Of a stretch of DNA of 64,000 bases, positions 26,956 to 37,786 are shown in pieces (within the stretch, counting starts at the first letter, position 1; the number at the start of each line of letters is the position of its first letter). The DNA comes from Thermoplasmatales archaeon (lineage in GTDB: Archaea; Thermoplasmatota; Thermoplasmata; Thermoplasmatales; Thermoplasmataceae). The stretch spans positions 791,966-855,965 of the forward strand of contig CP060531.1 of assembly GCA_016806715.1 (NCBI GenBank), read 5' to 3'. The notes under the pieces were generated by a model. The model searched no databases and was not told where the DNA came from. It was given only the letters and a program-made list of their open reading frames with translations. A program made the position numbers and the translations under genes.

Positions 26956-28284
26956 ATGCCCTCTACTCATGGAAAGAAACAGGATAATGCTTCGGACCCT
27001 GCATTCACGGTCAACTACAAGGAAGACGTGGAGACAGACAAGCCACAGGTTGTGTCGATAAAGACCAGGGAGAATGTCAGGAAGGTGGAGGTTGCAATAC
27101 TGTATCCAAACGGACAGGCGAAGATGTACAGGAGCAGGATCAGGGACGGTGAGGGAAAGATAGAGCTTTCGGTCCCCATGCCCGGGAAATTCCTCTCTTC
27201 TGTGGCTGTATACGGTAACGGAGGAATCAGGTACATGAAGGATTTCTCCTTCACGGGCAGCAGGCCGGCAGATGGTGCAGTCGAAACAGTCTCAGCAGTG
27301 AATCCCAATCTTGACAGGATCAGGAACCGCGCGATCAAGCTACCAGAGAATTTCCACGCTGACACTGTGCGTGCATGGCCAAATTCTACAGGATATACCC
27401 AGGCCCTGCAGAATCTGGCCTTCAGCATCTCGGATTCCTACCAGGACTTGAAAGGTGGCAAGCTCATAAGGAACCCGAACGTAAAAATACCGTCCTTCAT
27501 TTTCGGGTCCGGAAATTTCGGGACAGTATTCAAGATCAGCTGTGATTCAAGGGATTACGCACTGAAGTGCTTCACGCGTGCAGCATTTGACCTGGCAGAG
27601 AGATATTACTTCATAAGCAGCTATCTCTCAGGCTTATCCCTACCCATGCTTGTGGGTTTCAACTACCTGACTTCGGCAGTGCGCACAATATCAAAGTCCG
27701 GCCAGTATTACCCGGTACTCAAGATGGACTGGATAGAGGGTACCAGCCTGAACTCGTACATTGAGTCAAACTACAGCTCCCAGCCAAAGATGAAAAAGCT
27801 GGCAGACGAATTCCTAAACACGATGATCACGCTCCATGACTATGGGATCGCTCACGGAGACCTGTCAGGCGACAATATACTCGTTGATGATTCAGGTAAA
27901 CTTACCCTGATCGACTATGATGGAATGTACGTTCCACCATTCAATAGCAGGATCGCCCCTGAAAAAGGGCATGAACATTTCCAGCACCCTGGCAGGGGAA
28001 ACCACTACTCCGAGGATCTTGACAATTTCTCTGTGCTTGTTATATACCTGTCCCTTTACGGGATATCGCGAAATCCAGAACTGTGGAAATACAACGGCAG
28101 TGATGGTGACAAACTGATCCTGTCGTCAGGAGACTTCCTTAAGCCGGACGAATCAGGCGTTATAAATGACCTGAAGGCCATTGGAGGGAGGACCAGGAAA
28201 CTTGTAAACCTCCTACTGGAAGCTCTAAACAGGGACCCACTGTGGAAAGGCACAGAGCCGTCCCGGATCAGGAGCCTAAAGTAA
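26956..28284 (+). CDS. Ser/Thr protein kinase with N-terminal beta-rich domain
   Basis: 442 residues. Residues about 28-100 look like a beta-sandwich (alternating hydrophobic/polar strands, Gly-rich turns). The kinase domain follows: glycine loop GSGNFG (184-189), ATP-binding Lys in YALKCF (204), catalytic loop HGDLSGDN (300-307, Asp 302 and Asn 307) and DYDG (320-323) in place of DFG. All residues needed for phosphotransfer seem present. The last 17 bases overlap the end of a PP2C phosphatase gene on the other strand, beyond which lies a VWA gene, forming a kinase/phosphatase/VWA set like the TerY-P triads described in bacteria. No membrane segment, so cytoplasmic. Confidence 0.8.
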   Translation: MPSTHGKKQDNASDPAFTVNYKEDVETDKPQVVSIKTRENVRKVEVAILYPNGQAKMYRSRIRDGEGKIELSVPMPGKFLSSVAVYGNGGIRYMKDFSFTGSRPADGAVETVSAVNPNLDRIRNRAIKLPENFHADTVRAWPNSTGYTQALQNLAFSISDSYQDLKGGKLIRNPNVKIPSFIFGSGNFGTVFKISCDSRDYALKCFTRAAFDLAERYYFISSYLSGLSLPMLVGFNYLTSAVRTISKSGQYYPVLKMDWIEGTSLNSYIESNYSSQPKMKKLADEFLNTMITLHDYGIAHGDLSGDNILVDDSGKLTLIDYDGMYVPPFNSRIAPEKGHEHFQHPGRGNHYSEDLDNFSVLVIYLSLYGISRNPELWKYNGSDGDKLILSSGDFLKPDESGVINDLKAIGGRTRKLVNLLLEALNRDPLWKGTEPSRIRSLK

Positions 28285-28999
28285 CTATAACCAGTGTCAC
28301 GTCGTCGTTCCTCATCTCTTTCCTTGTCCTGATAAGATCAAAATAGGCAGCTGGATCCTCCATTTCCATGAGCGTATCCCAGGAATCCTTCCTGTGCTCA
28401 AGCATCCACTTGGACAGCGCATCCGTTGCCAGCATGAAGCTGCTGCCATGAGGGAAGTTAAAAGAGAATTTCTGCAGAGTAGGTTCCTTCCACTTGAATT
28501 TCCTTTCAAAAGGGGCGCCATATCCGCTCCATATAAGAGAGGGGGTTGAATTGAACCTTGCCGGATCATTTATCGGCTCTCCCTTTATGCCTGAGCCGTT
28601 CCTGAGGATGAAGCACGAATCGCCTACGGTGGATATGTTAGCAGTATAACCGTCCTCTGCCTCCACCATCTCAACTCCCAGAAACGTGGAAAATGAACCT
28701 CTTATTGCCTTGTTCTTGACAAAAAGGCTCAGCTTGTCCCACCTGATTCTGTCATACCACGAGTTCCTGGCGCCGTTGATCAGCCGGTTCAATGATTTCC
28801 CGGTATCCCCATACAGGCTGCCATCCATGCCGGAAAACTCATCCACCAGCGATGATGCCCAGATGCCGGAGAAGATCGAGTCACTTGCCCCATCTGCAAT
28901 AGCCATCCGTGAAAAATCAGCGTTGCTGGAGAAAGCGTCCTCGCACTCCTCATCACTATTGCCCAGCTTGGGCCTGCGAGATGTCCTGACGCTGATCAT
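28268..28999 (-). CDS. PP2C-type protein phosphatase
   Basis: 243 residues with PP2C signatures in order: CEDAF (about 19-23), IADGAS (34-39; metal Asp), STVGDS in the middle, LATDALS and NDDVTLV near the C-terminus (metal Asp). This is a compact, soluble phosphatase. Its ATG (28999) overlaps the stop of the VWA gene (ATGA, 28996-28999), so the two are translationally coupled. Its stop-side coding overlaps the convergent kinase by 17 bases. It probably reverses phosphorylation by that kinase on a shared target. Confidence 0.8.
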   Translation of the reverse strand: MISVRTSRRPKLGNSDEECEDAFSSNADFSRMAIADGASDSIFSGIWASSLVDEFSGMDGSLYGDTGKSLNRLINGARNSWYDRIRWDKLSLFVKNKAIRGSFSTFLGVEMVEAEDGYTANISTVGDSCFILRNGSGIKGEPINDPARFNSTPSLIWSGYGAPFERKFKWKEPTLQKFSFNFPHGSSFMLATDALSKWMLEHRKDSWDTLMEMEDPAAYFDLIRTRKEMRNDDVTLVIVTLGS

Positions 29000-29820
29000 T
29001 TCATCAGTGAAGATACGGCTCTTGTCCCGATGTCAAGCAGTTTGATAAGATCCTCCAGCTGGGCATTGAAGACATAGCCTCTGGCTCCCTGGGAAACATT
29101 CTCGTATTCCTCTTTTGCAATGGCGATCATTTCCTCGGGAAGTTCCGAAGACATCGAGAACATCATCTTCGCATACCTGTCCTCGGGAAGCTGGTGTTCT
29201 GCATATGGGAAAGAAACGGGGTGAACCTTGCTCTCCGATAGGTGGCAGTTCCAGACAAGAACGTTTCCGTCGGAAGTTGAGAGTCCCTGGAGTGTTGCCA
29301 GGGAAGTTATGGGATCTCCGTCAGTTGATTCGCCGTCTGTTATGTTGATCACAATTGGGGGGAACGATTCCTGGTGATTCTCCACCCACGACTTCACCCA
29401 TGAGATTGCAAGCTGCATTGCCTGCACCATGGGCGTATCGCTTGCAGCAACTGGTTCAAACCATATCGGGAATTCATAGTCAACCTCCTGCTCGTCTATT
29501 ACCTGTTTCTGGGTTTCAGTCCTCAGTATTCTTCCTTCCATCTCGGTTATTGGAACAATGGTTGCCTCTGAAAGAAGGGAAGCTGCCTGGCCTCTTTTAA
29601 ACCCATAACCAATTATCCCTATGTCAAAATAGTGCCTCACTCCTTCCGACTTCGTGCACCTGTTAATAATTTCTGCAATCTGCCTGTTTATGGCATCTGC
29701 AGCCTCAATAGCCTTTGATCTCGTGCTCCCTCCAATCTTGTGGCTCATGGACCTTGACTGATCCACCATGAATATGAATAATCCCGGATTATTCCTGCTG
29801 ATTTCCGATGAGTAGGTCAT
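28996..29820 (-). CDS. VWA-domain (TerY-like) protein
   Basis: 274 residues from ATG 29820 (GTG 29829 would add three). The VWA metal site (MIDAS) reads DQSRSMS near residue 20, with a Thr in SDTPMVQA near 140 and Asp in ITDGESTDGDP near 170. This is the TerY-like soluble VWA type, without a transmembrane segment, probably a binding or scaffold partner. Upstream and coupled to the PP2C gene. Promoter likely in the A/T-rich segment 29825-29860. Target unknown. Confidence 0.8.
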   Translation of the reverse strand: MTYSSEISRNNPGLFIFMVDQSRSMSHKIGGSTRSKAIEAADAINRQIAEIINRCTKSEGVRHYFDIGIIGYGFKRGQAASLLSEATIVPITEMEGRILRTETQKQVIDEQEVDYEFPIWFEPVAASDTPMVQAMQLAISWVKSWVENHQESFPPIVINITDGESTDGDPITSLATLQGLSTSDGNVLVWNCHLSESKVHPVSFPYAEHQLPEDRYAKMMFSMSSELPEEMIAIAKEEYENVSQGARGYVFNAQLEDLIKLLDIGTRAVSSLMK

Positions 29821-29829
29821 GTTTTCCAC

Positions 29830-30135
29830 AACCGTTTATGTATTTATAATTCTATTGGTTCAAAGGCGTGCGACAATGTCAGACATTTTTACAATCAGTA
29901 CAGGAAACAGGGAAATTGCGCAGCCTACGCTGCTTATCCGGCCAAAGAGTTTAGCAAGTGTTCACGCAGAACGTCATGAAACTAATGAGCCTATCACGAA
30001 TATTTGATCTCCGGTTAAAGTAGAGCGGATGGAGCCATCTGAATTTATTAAAATATCCAAATGATGCTCTAATGCAACCGAACGTAACAAATATAACAAT
30101 CGAAAAAAAATAAAAATGACGCTTTGGTATGATTA
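29830..30135. other. Intergenic stretch between VWA gene and 23S
   Basis: About 300 bases with no supported gene. A 44-codon plus-strand frame from 29876 (MSDIFTIS...) is too short to support. The A/T-rich run near 30050-30115 on the minus strand, downstream of 23S, includes a T-rich stretch in transcript sense that could end rRNA transcription. Confidence 0.35.
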
Positions 30136-30163
30136 GCCAATCAATAATAATAGTCTCTTTAGC

Positions 30164-30173
<10 letters not shown>
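30136..30173 (-). other. 3' half of the pre-23S processing stem
   Basis: Two blocks are exact reverse complements of blocks at the other end of the gene: 30164-30173 with 33077-33086 (10 bp) and 30136-30146 with 33101-33111 (11 bp). The 17 bases between them pair only in part. This fits the archaeal scheme in which a bulge-helix-bulge stem brackets pre-23S and is cut by the tRNA-splicing endonuclease. Confidence 0.75.
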
Positions 30174-33076
<2,903 letters not shown>

Positions 33077-33086
<10 letters not shown>

Positions 33087-33111
33087 TTTGCTGTTACTAA
33101 TATTGATTGGC
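33077..33111 (-). other. 5' half of the pre-23S processing stem
   Basis: Pairs with 30136-30173: 10 bp inner helix (33077-33086) and 11 bp outer helix (33101-33111), separated by 14 bases here. Short complementary triplets in the loop (AGC with GCT, and TAGT with ACTA in transcript sense) suggest a bulge-helix-bulge, but I could not settle its exact form. Confidence 0.75.
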
Positions 33112-33518
33112 GTCATTGGTCCATATTAAAGACCTCATACCCTTCCCCTCTAAGTGTCAACTCAGAAGGTGCATTAAAGCGTGTAAGCTTGGTATGGCTT
33201 TGCATAATATAAGCGTTTTGGTAAAGGGGGTACGGGATTAAAACGAAACTCTTACAGTACCTTTTCCTAATCATCACTATGATGTTCTCCAAGCGTAAAT
33301 ATTCTTTCTCAGCTTATCCATATTTGGTGATCGATATGCTTCTTTTGCCGTATTTCTTGACTAGGGTTCCATCGTTGATATGTATTCCTTATATGAATGA
33401 TCAGCTGCAGAAAGATATGACCTGCCAAAGATCTAGATGTACTCAAGCCCTTATTCCGGATAAGAAGCTGAAGCTGATCGTCGGTATGTTCCCTATGTGC
33501 GTCATTTAGTCGGGCACT
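33112..33518. other. Leader and upstream region of 23S
   Basis: About 400 bases without a gene. The part to about 33180 is probably transcribed leader; promoter candidates lie at 33204-33214 and near 33290-33300. A plus-strand frame at 33279-33509 shows no family features and is not annotated. Confidence 0.45.
33204..33214 (-). promoter_or_regulatory. Candidate TATA box of the 23S gene
   Basis: In transcript sense CTTATATTAT preceded by AAAACG, resembling a TFB-recognition element plus TATA box. It lies about 95 bases upstream of the processing stem, leaving a short leader. This is a pattern-based inference; a second A/T-rich site near 33290-33300 is an alternative. Confidence 0.45.
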
Positions 33519-34250
33519 TCAATCTCCCGCTGAGGAAGGCTCAACCTGGGATGAAATGGCTTTATTCTTCTTTCGTCTGCCGGCGTTGAATAACTTCAGA
33601 TATGGGATCAGGGCATCCATAAGCCTGTTTTCAGCCTTCCGAAGGTGTTCCTCATACGTTGATCTCGTGATGCCAAGACTCGTGGCGATTGAGTCCGTTG
33701 TAACTTCTCTGGGAGAGGCATAATACCCGTAATCAAATGCCTTTACGACTGCTTCGGCCTGCCTGTCTGTAAGACGCTCGAAAAAGGATTCCACCCATAT
33801 CGTTGACGGCAGAGAATCTATGTGGACAATCTTCTTTCCCAGGAGTTCATTTTGTCCCATTCTGGAAAGGTCAACGAAGAGCTTCTTTGTGCTGTCTTCG
33901 CTAAAACTGATTACCCTGAAATATCCCCACCCATCAAGGTAAACCGCCGGGTGAACTATTGAGCAATTGTTTCTCTCGACTACGTTCCACACGCTATTGA
34001 GGACATCGCAGCTGCATTTCATCGTAAGAACTGTTCCATCGTTGGAACGTTTGTGGTTTTCTATAACCAGGTTTATGCTGTCTGCGTATCCTTCCAGCTC
34101 CGACATGAGGTCTTCATGGTCGAGGGGCACATGGAGCATTTCCCTCTCCCAGACACACCACATCGATATTCTGACTCCAGGATACTTGTTTGACATCTGT
34201 ATGAAAGGATAATCATACTTTATCCTGAAGCTGATCTCCCAAGCTTCCAT
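33519..34250 (-). CDS. HTH_10 (bacterio-opsin activator-like) regulator
   Basis: 243 residues. The C-terminal segment from about residue 165 (LTDRQAEAVVKAFDYGYY, then DSIATSLGITRSTYEEHLRKAE) is the HTH_10 DNA-binding domain common in archaea. The first 150 residues are a mixed alpha/beta sensor without a recognised ligand motif. Its basic tail (GRRKKNK) may aid DNA binding. It lies between the 23S promoter region and a divergent small gene. Target genes unknown; a second family member is encoded at 40059-40706. Confidence 0.8.
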   Translation of the reverse strand: MEAWEISFRIKYDYPFIQMSNKYPGVRISMWCVWEREMLHVPLDHEDLMSELEGYADSINLVIENHKRSNDGTVLTMKCSCDVLNSVWNVVERNNCSIVHPAVYLDGWGYFRVISFSEDSTKKLFVDLSRMGQNELLGKKIVHIDSLPSTIWVESFFERLTDRQAEAVVKAFDYGYYASPREVTTDSIATSLGITRSTYEEHLRKAENRLMDALIPYLKLFNAGRRKKNKAISSQVEPSSAGD

Positions 34251-34361
34251 GACGTATTCAGTTCATGCATGCTATTATACTTAATCCCGTCGTATGAAGG
34301 CTTTCGCTGCAGGTGTAATGCCAATCAAACCGTTGTAAATAATAGGTTAGAGGTGGAAGAA

Positions 34362-34616
34362 ATGTACAGAATTGAAATGAGAAATGGTATAAGCGGAGAA
34401 GAAAACATGATGGTGCTCAGGGGAGCTAGAAGAGAAACTGCACAGTATGTAAGGGATGAGTTCGGGCCATATGTGATCCTCGATTTCGCCAAGAAGAGAA
34501 CCGGCAGGAAGAATATCAGGGCGATCTTCACGAGATCACTCTTTTCCCGTAGATTGCAACATCCCAGAAAGAAGAGCAGGTTCAATCAGTCCCCTGACAG
34601 GAAGTCCGAACCGTGA
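34362..34616 (+). CDS. Small basic protein, unknown
   Basis: 84 residues from ATG 34362, chosen because GAGGTGG lies eight bases upstream; an earlier in-frame ATG at 34269 has no such site. The protein is strongly basic, especially the C-terminal third (RRLQHPRKKSRFN), and could bind nucleic acid, though no known domain is visible. The next 200 bases hold no gene. Function unknown. Confidence 0.4.
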   Translation: MYRIEMRNGISGEENMMVLRGARRETAQYVRDEFGPYVILDFAKKRTGRKNIRAIFTRSLFSRRLQHPRKKSRFNQSPDRKSEP

Positions 34617-34814
34617 TCTTTTTGCTATGGAGAGTGTCGTGAAAACGATCAACCGTATAGTGTGACATTGTCATTCCTTTGAAACGCTGGCCAATGTTGA
34701 TTTATTACGAGCCAAGTGTGCCAAGTTGCCCAAGGGTCTGAAGAGCGGGTAATGCCATGTTTTGCACCTGCTTCAAGCCGGAATAATTTAATAGCCATGT
34801 CCATAATTTACATT

Positions 34815-35369
34815 ATGAAGAAAAATTTCAGGGCTGTTGGAATTGATGATGGTCCATTTATCAAGGGGAGAGACAGGTTATCACCGCTCGTTGGCGTGCT
34901 GATGCGTGCCGATTTTCTCATTGAGAAAATTGCTATTAGGAAAATAACCGTTGATGGAACGGACTCCACCGAGAAAATAATAGAGATCGTGAATGACGAC
35001 TTCAGGAAAAATGCTGCCATCATAATGACATATGGAGTGACGTTCGGAGGATTCAACATCGCAGATCTATTCAAAGTCAGTTCGGAAACCGGTATTCCGG
35101 TGATATCCATAACAAGGAAGATGCCGGATCTCAACGCTATTATTTCAGCAATAGAGAAAACACAGGATAGTATTGATTACAAACTTCAGGTGATGAAATC
35201 CTATGGCATTCAGAAAGTACAAATGAAAAACGGGAGTTGCATTTTCATTAATCTGGCTGGAATTAACCTCGAACCTTCACTTGCATTCATAGAGAAATTA
35301 ACACGCACCGGAAATATTCCTGAACCAGTGCGTACAGCAAATATTGTGGCTTCATCACTGAAGGCCTGA
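34815..35369 (+). CDS. DUF99-family protein
   Basis: 184 residues from ATG 34815; the open frame extends further upstream but the family begins with FRAVGIDDGPF. Conserved features include GIDDGPF, the VGVLMRADFLIEK region, MTYGVTFGGFN and VISITRKMPD. DUF99 proteins are archaeal and structurally related to endonuclease V, but no activity is established. The gene precedes a convergent NifX-like gene. Confidence 0.8.
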   Translation: MKKNFRAVGIDDGPFIKGRDRLSPLVGVLMRADFLIEKIAIRKITVDGTDSTEKIIEIVNDDFRKNAAIIMTYGVTFGGFNIADLFKVSSETGIPVISITRKMPDLNAIISAIEKTQDSIDYKLQVMKSYGIQKVQMKNGSCIFINLAGINLEPSLAFIEKLTRTGNIPEPVRTANIVASSLKA

Positions 35370-35388
35370 AAAAAAATGATTGGAACTT

Positions 35389-35739
35389 TTACTCTCTGTA
35401 CATATCCATATCGAGTTCTGGAACCGCCTGTTTCTTTATTTCCGGCAACTTGTTCATGACCTCGTCCAGTTTCTCTTCTTCTACTGGTATATACTTCATC
35501 TTTCCAAGAGACATATGATACGAACCGGGGCAGAGCGATCCTTCCTTAACGATTATGGCATCAGCCTTCAGCGTAAGGATAGCTGCCATTGCCCTTTCCT
35601 TCCCGCCGTATGGTGATCCAAATCCTGGGTTCTCGTACTCCTTTATCTCCTTTGTCTCGTCGTCTATCTGAAAGATGGAACTACCATATTCCAGTGGGGT
35701 GAGCATGTTTTCCTCGTCTACCACAGCTACTATTTTCAT
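35389..35739 (-). CDS. NifX/dinitrogenase-cofactor-type protein
   Basis: 116 residues from ATG 35739. The fold-type segments MKIVAVVDEEN, FQIDDETKEIKEYENPG and ILTLKADAIIV match the NifX/NifB-C family (COG1433), which bind metal-sulfur cofactor precursors in nitrogen fixers but have other unknown roles in archaea lacking nitrogenase. No nif genes are in the window. It is 80 bases downstream of purM on the same strand. Confidence 0.75.
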   Translation of the reverse strand: MKIVAVVDEENMLTPLEYGSSIFQIDDETKEIKEYENPGFGSPYGGKERAMAAILTLKADAIIVKEGSLCPGSYHMSLGKMKYIPVEEEKLDEVMNKLPEIKKQAVPELDMDMYRE

Positions 35740-35818
35740 AGCAAAATAAGGCAATTCCTGCATTTAATATCAATGTCAGGCGCAATACTACAGAAAAATA
35801 ATGAGGGAATTGCAGGAA

Positions 35819-36835
35819 TCAATAATAGTCCGATAAATTTACGGAGTATTTTGGGATGCTTATTCCCGAACCAGCTTCCACATGACCGATTTCCTTGATT
35901 GATACCCTGCTCTTAAGCGTGTTAATGAAGTCAAGCCTGCTTTCAGGGTCTATGACCACAACAAAGCCCGTGCCCATGTTGAATGTCTCGTACATCTGCT
36001 CATACGGAAGTCCACCAAGATCCATAAGCTGGTTGAAAACATTTGGCGGCTCCACAGGATCATCTATAACGTATTGCATGTCCTTCATGCGCGACAGATT
36101 TTTGAATCCTCCGCCCGTTATGTTTGCCATACCGTGTATGTTCACTATATTCAGGATGTCAAGAATCTCCCTCACATAAATTCTGGTTGGCTCAAGCAAT
36201 ACGTCAACCGTTTTCTTGCTATCGCCAGGGAAAGTGTCATTCAGGCCAATAGCATTCTGCTCGAGAATGTGCCTCACTGTTGTAAATCCGTTCGAGTGAA
36301 GGCCACTGCTCTGAAGAGAGAATACCAGGTCTCCGGGCCGTATGTTCTCCCCATTCACAATCTGGCTTTTCTGGACTATTCCGAACACTGTCCCTGAAAT
36401 ATCGGTGCTCCTAACAAGGTCGGGTATTATTGCCGTTTCTCCTCCTACTATAGTGATGTTTGATATCTGCGCCCCAACGTTGAAACCTGTGCCAAGTTGC
36501 CTGGCCATTTCGGTGTTGGCTTCCCTGAGCGCAATATAATCCACCATAGCTATTGGTTCAGCGCCGACAGTAATTGCATCATTCACGTTCATTGCAATGC
36601 AATCAATGCCCATCGTATCCCACCTGTTAGCCTCTTCGGCTATCATGACCTTTGTTCCAACGCCATCGTTATTGATTGAGACTGCAAAATTACCCAAATC
36701 TATTAGGGAAGTAAAACCGCCGAAACTGCCGATTGTCTTGAAATCTTCTCTCTTGAACTTCAACTGCCTGACGAGTGTGTTTACGAAGTCTCCCTGTGCT
36801 TTCCTGTCGATAATTCCGTTCTTGACTATGGGCAT
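35819..36835 (-). CDS. purM: Phosphoribosylformylglycinamidine cyclo-ligase (AIR synthetase)
   Basis: 338 residues. Motifs: NDGVGTKVMIAEE near residue 57, IDCIAMNVNDAITVGAEP near 77, GGETAIIPD near 130, SSGLHSNGFTTVR near 180 and ITGGGFKNL near 240. It makes 5-aminoimidazole ribonucleotide from FGAM with ATP, the fifth step in purine synthesis. Length and motifs are standard. No other purine gene is in the window; the downstream NifX-like gene is on the same strand. The start ATG 36835 has A/T-rich sequence upstream (36840-36870). Confidence 0.95.
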   Translation of the reverse strand: MPIVKNGIIDRKAQGDFVNTLVRQLKFKREDFKTIGSFGGFTSLIDLGNFAVSINNDGVGTKVMIAEEANRWDTMGIDCIAMNVNDAITVGAEPIAMVDYIALREANTEMARQLGTGFNVGAQISNITIVGGETAIIPDLVRSTDISGTVFGIVQKSQIVNGENIRPGDLVFSLQSSGLHSNGFTTVRHILEQNAIGLNDTFPGDSKKTVDVLLEPTRIYVREILDILNIVNIHGMANITGGGFKNLSRMKDMQYVIDDPVEPPNVFNQLMDLGGLPYEQMYETFNMGTGFVVVIDPESRLDFINTLKSRVSIKEIGHVEAGSGISIPKYSVNLSDYY

Positions 36836-36970
36836 ATTTCACATATCGCATCATTAGTTAAATCTTTATCATTCGCCTGATTTCAATGCAAAAAATACTG
36901 ATTTAATGAGAAAGTGCTTCAATGACAGATAATTTAAATATATTCGTAGGAATATCGACACGGTGATAAT

Positions 36971-37402
36971 TTGGTAAAAGTTGAAACGCTGGATTACAAG
37001 CCAAAGCCCATTGAAGAAAATTTTATGGACGATACTGCAAACTACCCTGTTACTGGCAAACACCACGATCACGAAGTCCGAGGAGAAGGGAAGCAGAGAA
37101 CGGATGCTGAGGGCAAACCCATGCCTATAAGCTTGGGTATCCACGGAACAAAGGTAGCAGTGGACTGGGATGCATGTGTTGCAGACGGCGCCTGTATGGA
37201 CGTCTGTCCTGTGAGTCTTTATGAATGGGAACTCAACCCGGGGCAGATGGGAACAGGAAATGACAAGGATATCTCCAAGGACAAGAGCCTTTACGCAAAG
37301 TACAGAACCGACAAGTGTGACCCTGTCAGGGAAAGCGAGTGCATATTCTGTATGGCCTGCGAAAGCGTGTGCCCTACGAGAGCCATTAAAATCACACCAT
37401 AA
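36971..37402 (+). CDS. zfx: Zinc-containing ferredoxin
   Basis: 143 residues from TTG 36971, preceded by GGTGAT and a TATA-like TTTAAATAT at about 36930-36940. An N-terminal extension carries His residues (GKHHDHE) that with an Asp bind zinc in the Sulfolobus and Thermoplasma ferredoxins. Two cluster motifs follow: CVADGACMDVCP and CIFCMACESVCP. This is the main electron carrier for 2-oxoacid:ferredoxin oxidoreductases in these archaea. A longer antisense frame covers it and is a shadow. Confidence 0.9.
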   Translation: MVKVETLDYKPKPIEENFMDDTANYPVTGKHHDHEVRGEGKQRTDAEGKPMPISLGIHGTKVAVDWDACVADGACMDVCPVSLYEWELNPGQMGTGNDKDISKDKSLYAKYRTDKCDPVRESECIFCMACESVCPTRAIKITP

Positions 37403-37508
37403 ACCAAATTTATTTACTTTTTTGTCAGTTGAAATTACCCGCTTCCAGCAGTAGTACAATTTTTTGGGAAAGGATTAAGAGAATGCGTAATATCTATACC
37501 GCAAGTAT

Positions 37509-37581
37509 AGCCCCGTGGTGTAGTGGCCAAGCATATCGGACTTTGGATCCGACGACGGCAGTTCAAATCTGCCCGGGGCTG
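37509..37581 (+). tRNA. tRNA-Gln (anticodon TTG)
   Basis: Acceptor stem AGCCCCG (37509-37515) pairs with CGGGGCT (37574-37580), discriminator G 37581. Anticodon loop CTTTGGA gives TTG, Gln. The T-loop GTTCAAATC is standard. No intron and no encoded CCA. The SAMP-like gene starts ten bases further on. Confidence 0.95.
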
Positions 37582-37591
37582 TGGAGACAAT

Positions 37592-37786
37592 ATGATAAGG
37601 ATAATTGGCAGGAAGAGGGAGACTTTTCCAATAGATAATCAGGGCACCATAGGGATGCTGGTGAAGACTCTTCACCTGAACGCAAATTCATATATTACAC
37701 TGAAAAATGGAATACCTGTCACCTCCGACGAACCCGTATCTGCCAGTGACGATATAGTGTTCATGGAAGTATTTTCCGGCGGATAA
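37592..37786 (+). CDS. Ubiquitin-like small modifier / sulfur carrier (SAMP/MoaD/ThiS type)
   Basis: 64 residues from ATG 37592; the open frame upstream runs into the tRNA and is not coding. The end reads VFMEVFSGG, the di-Gly terminus needed for activation by an E1-like enzyme. The short beta-grasp pattern (IRIIGRKRETF..., VTSDEPVSASDDI) fits ThiS/MoaD-like and archaeal SAMP proteins, which act in tRNA thiolation, molybdopterin synthesis or protein conjugation. It begins ten bases after tRNA-Gln, so both are likely on one transcript. tRNA-Gln(UUG) is a typical thiolation target, which makes the pairing suggestive, but the position could be chance. Confidence 0.7.
   Translation: MIRIIGRKRETFPIDNQGTIGMLVKTLHLNANSYITLKNGIPVTSDEPVSASDDIVFMEVFSGG

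Noticed and set aside
35389-35739. Evidence for nitrogen fixation from the NifX-like gene
   Set aside because: The family is common in non-fixing archaea and no nif structural genes are present.
36869-37459. 196-codon minus-strand frame
   Set aside because: Overlaps the zinc-ferredoxin gene, whose cluster motifs are unmistakable; the opposing frame is chance.
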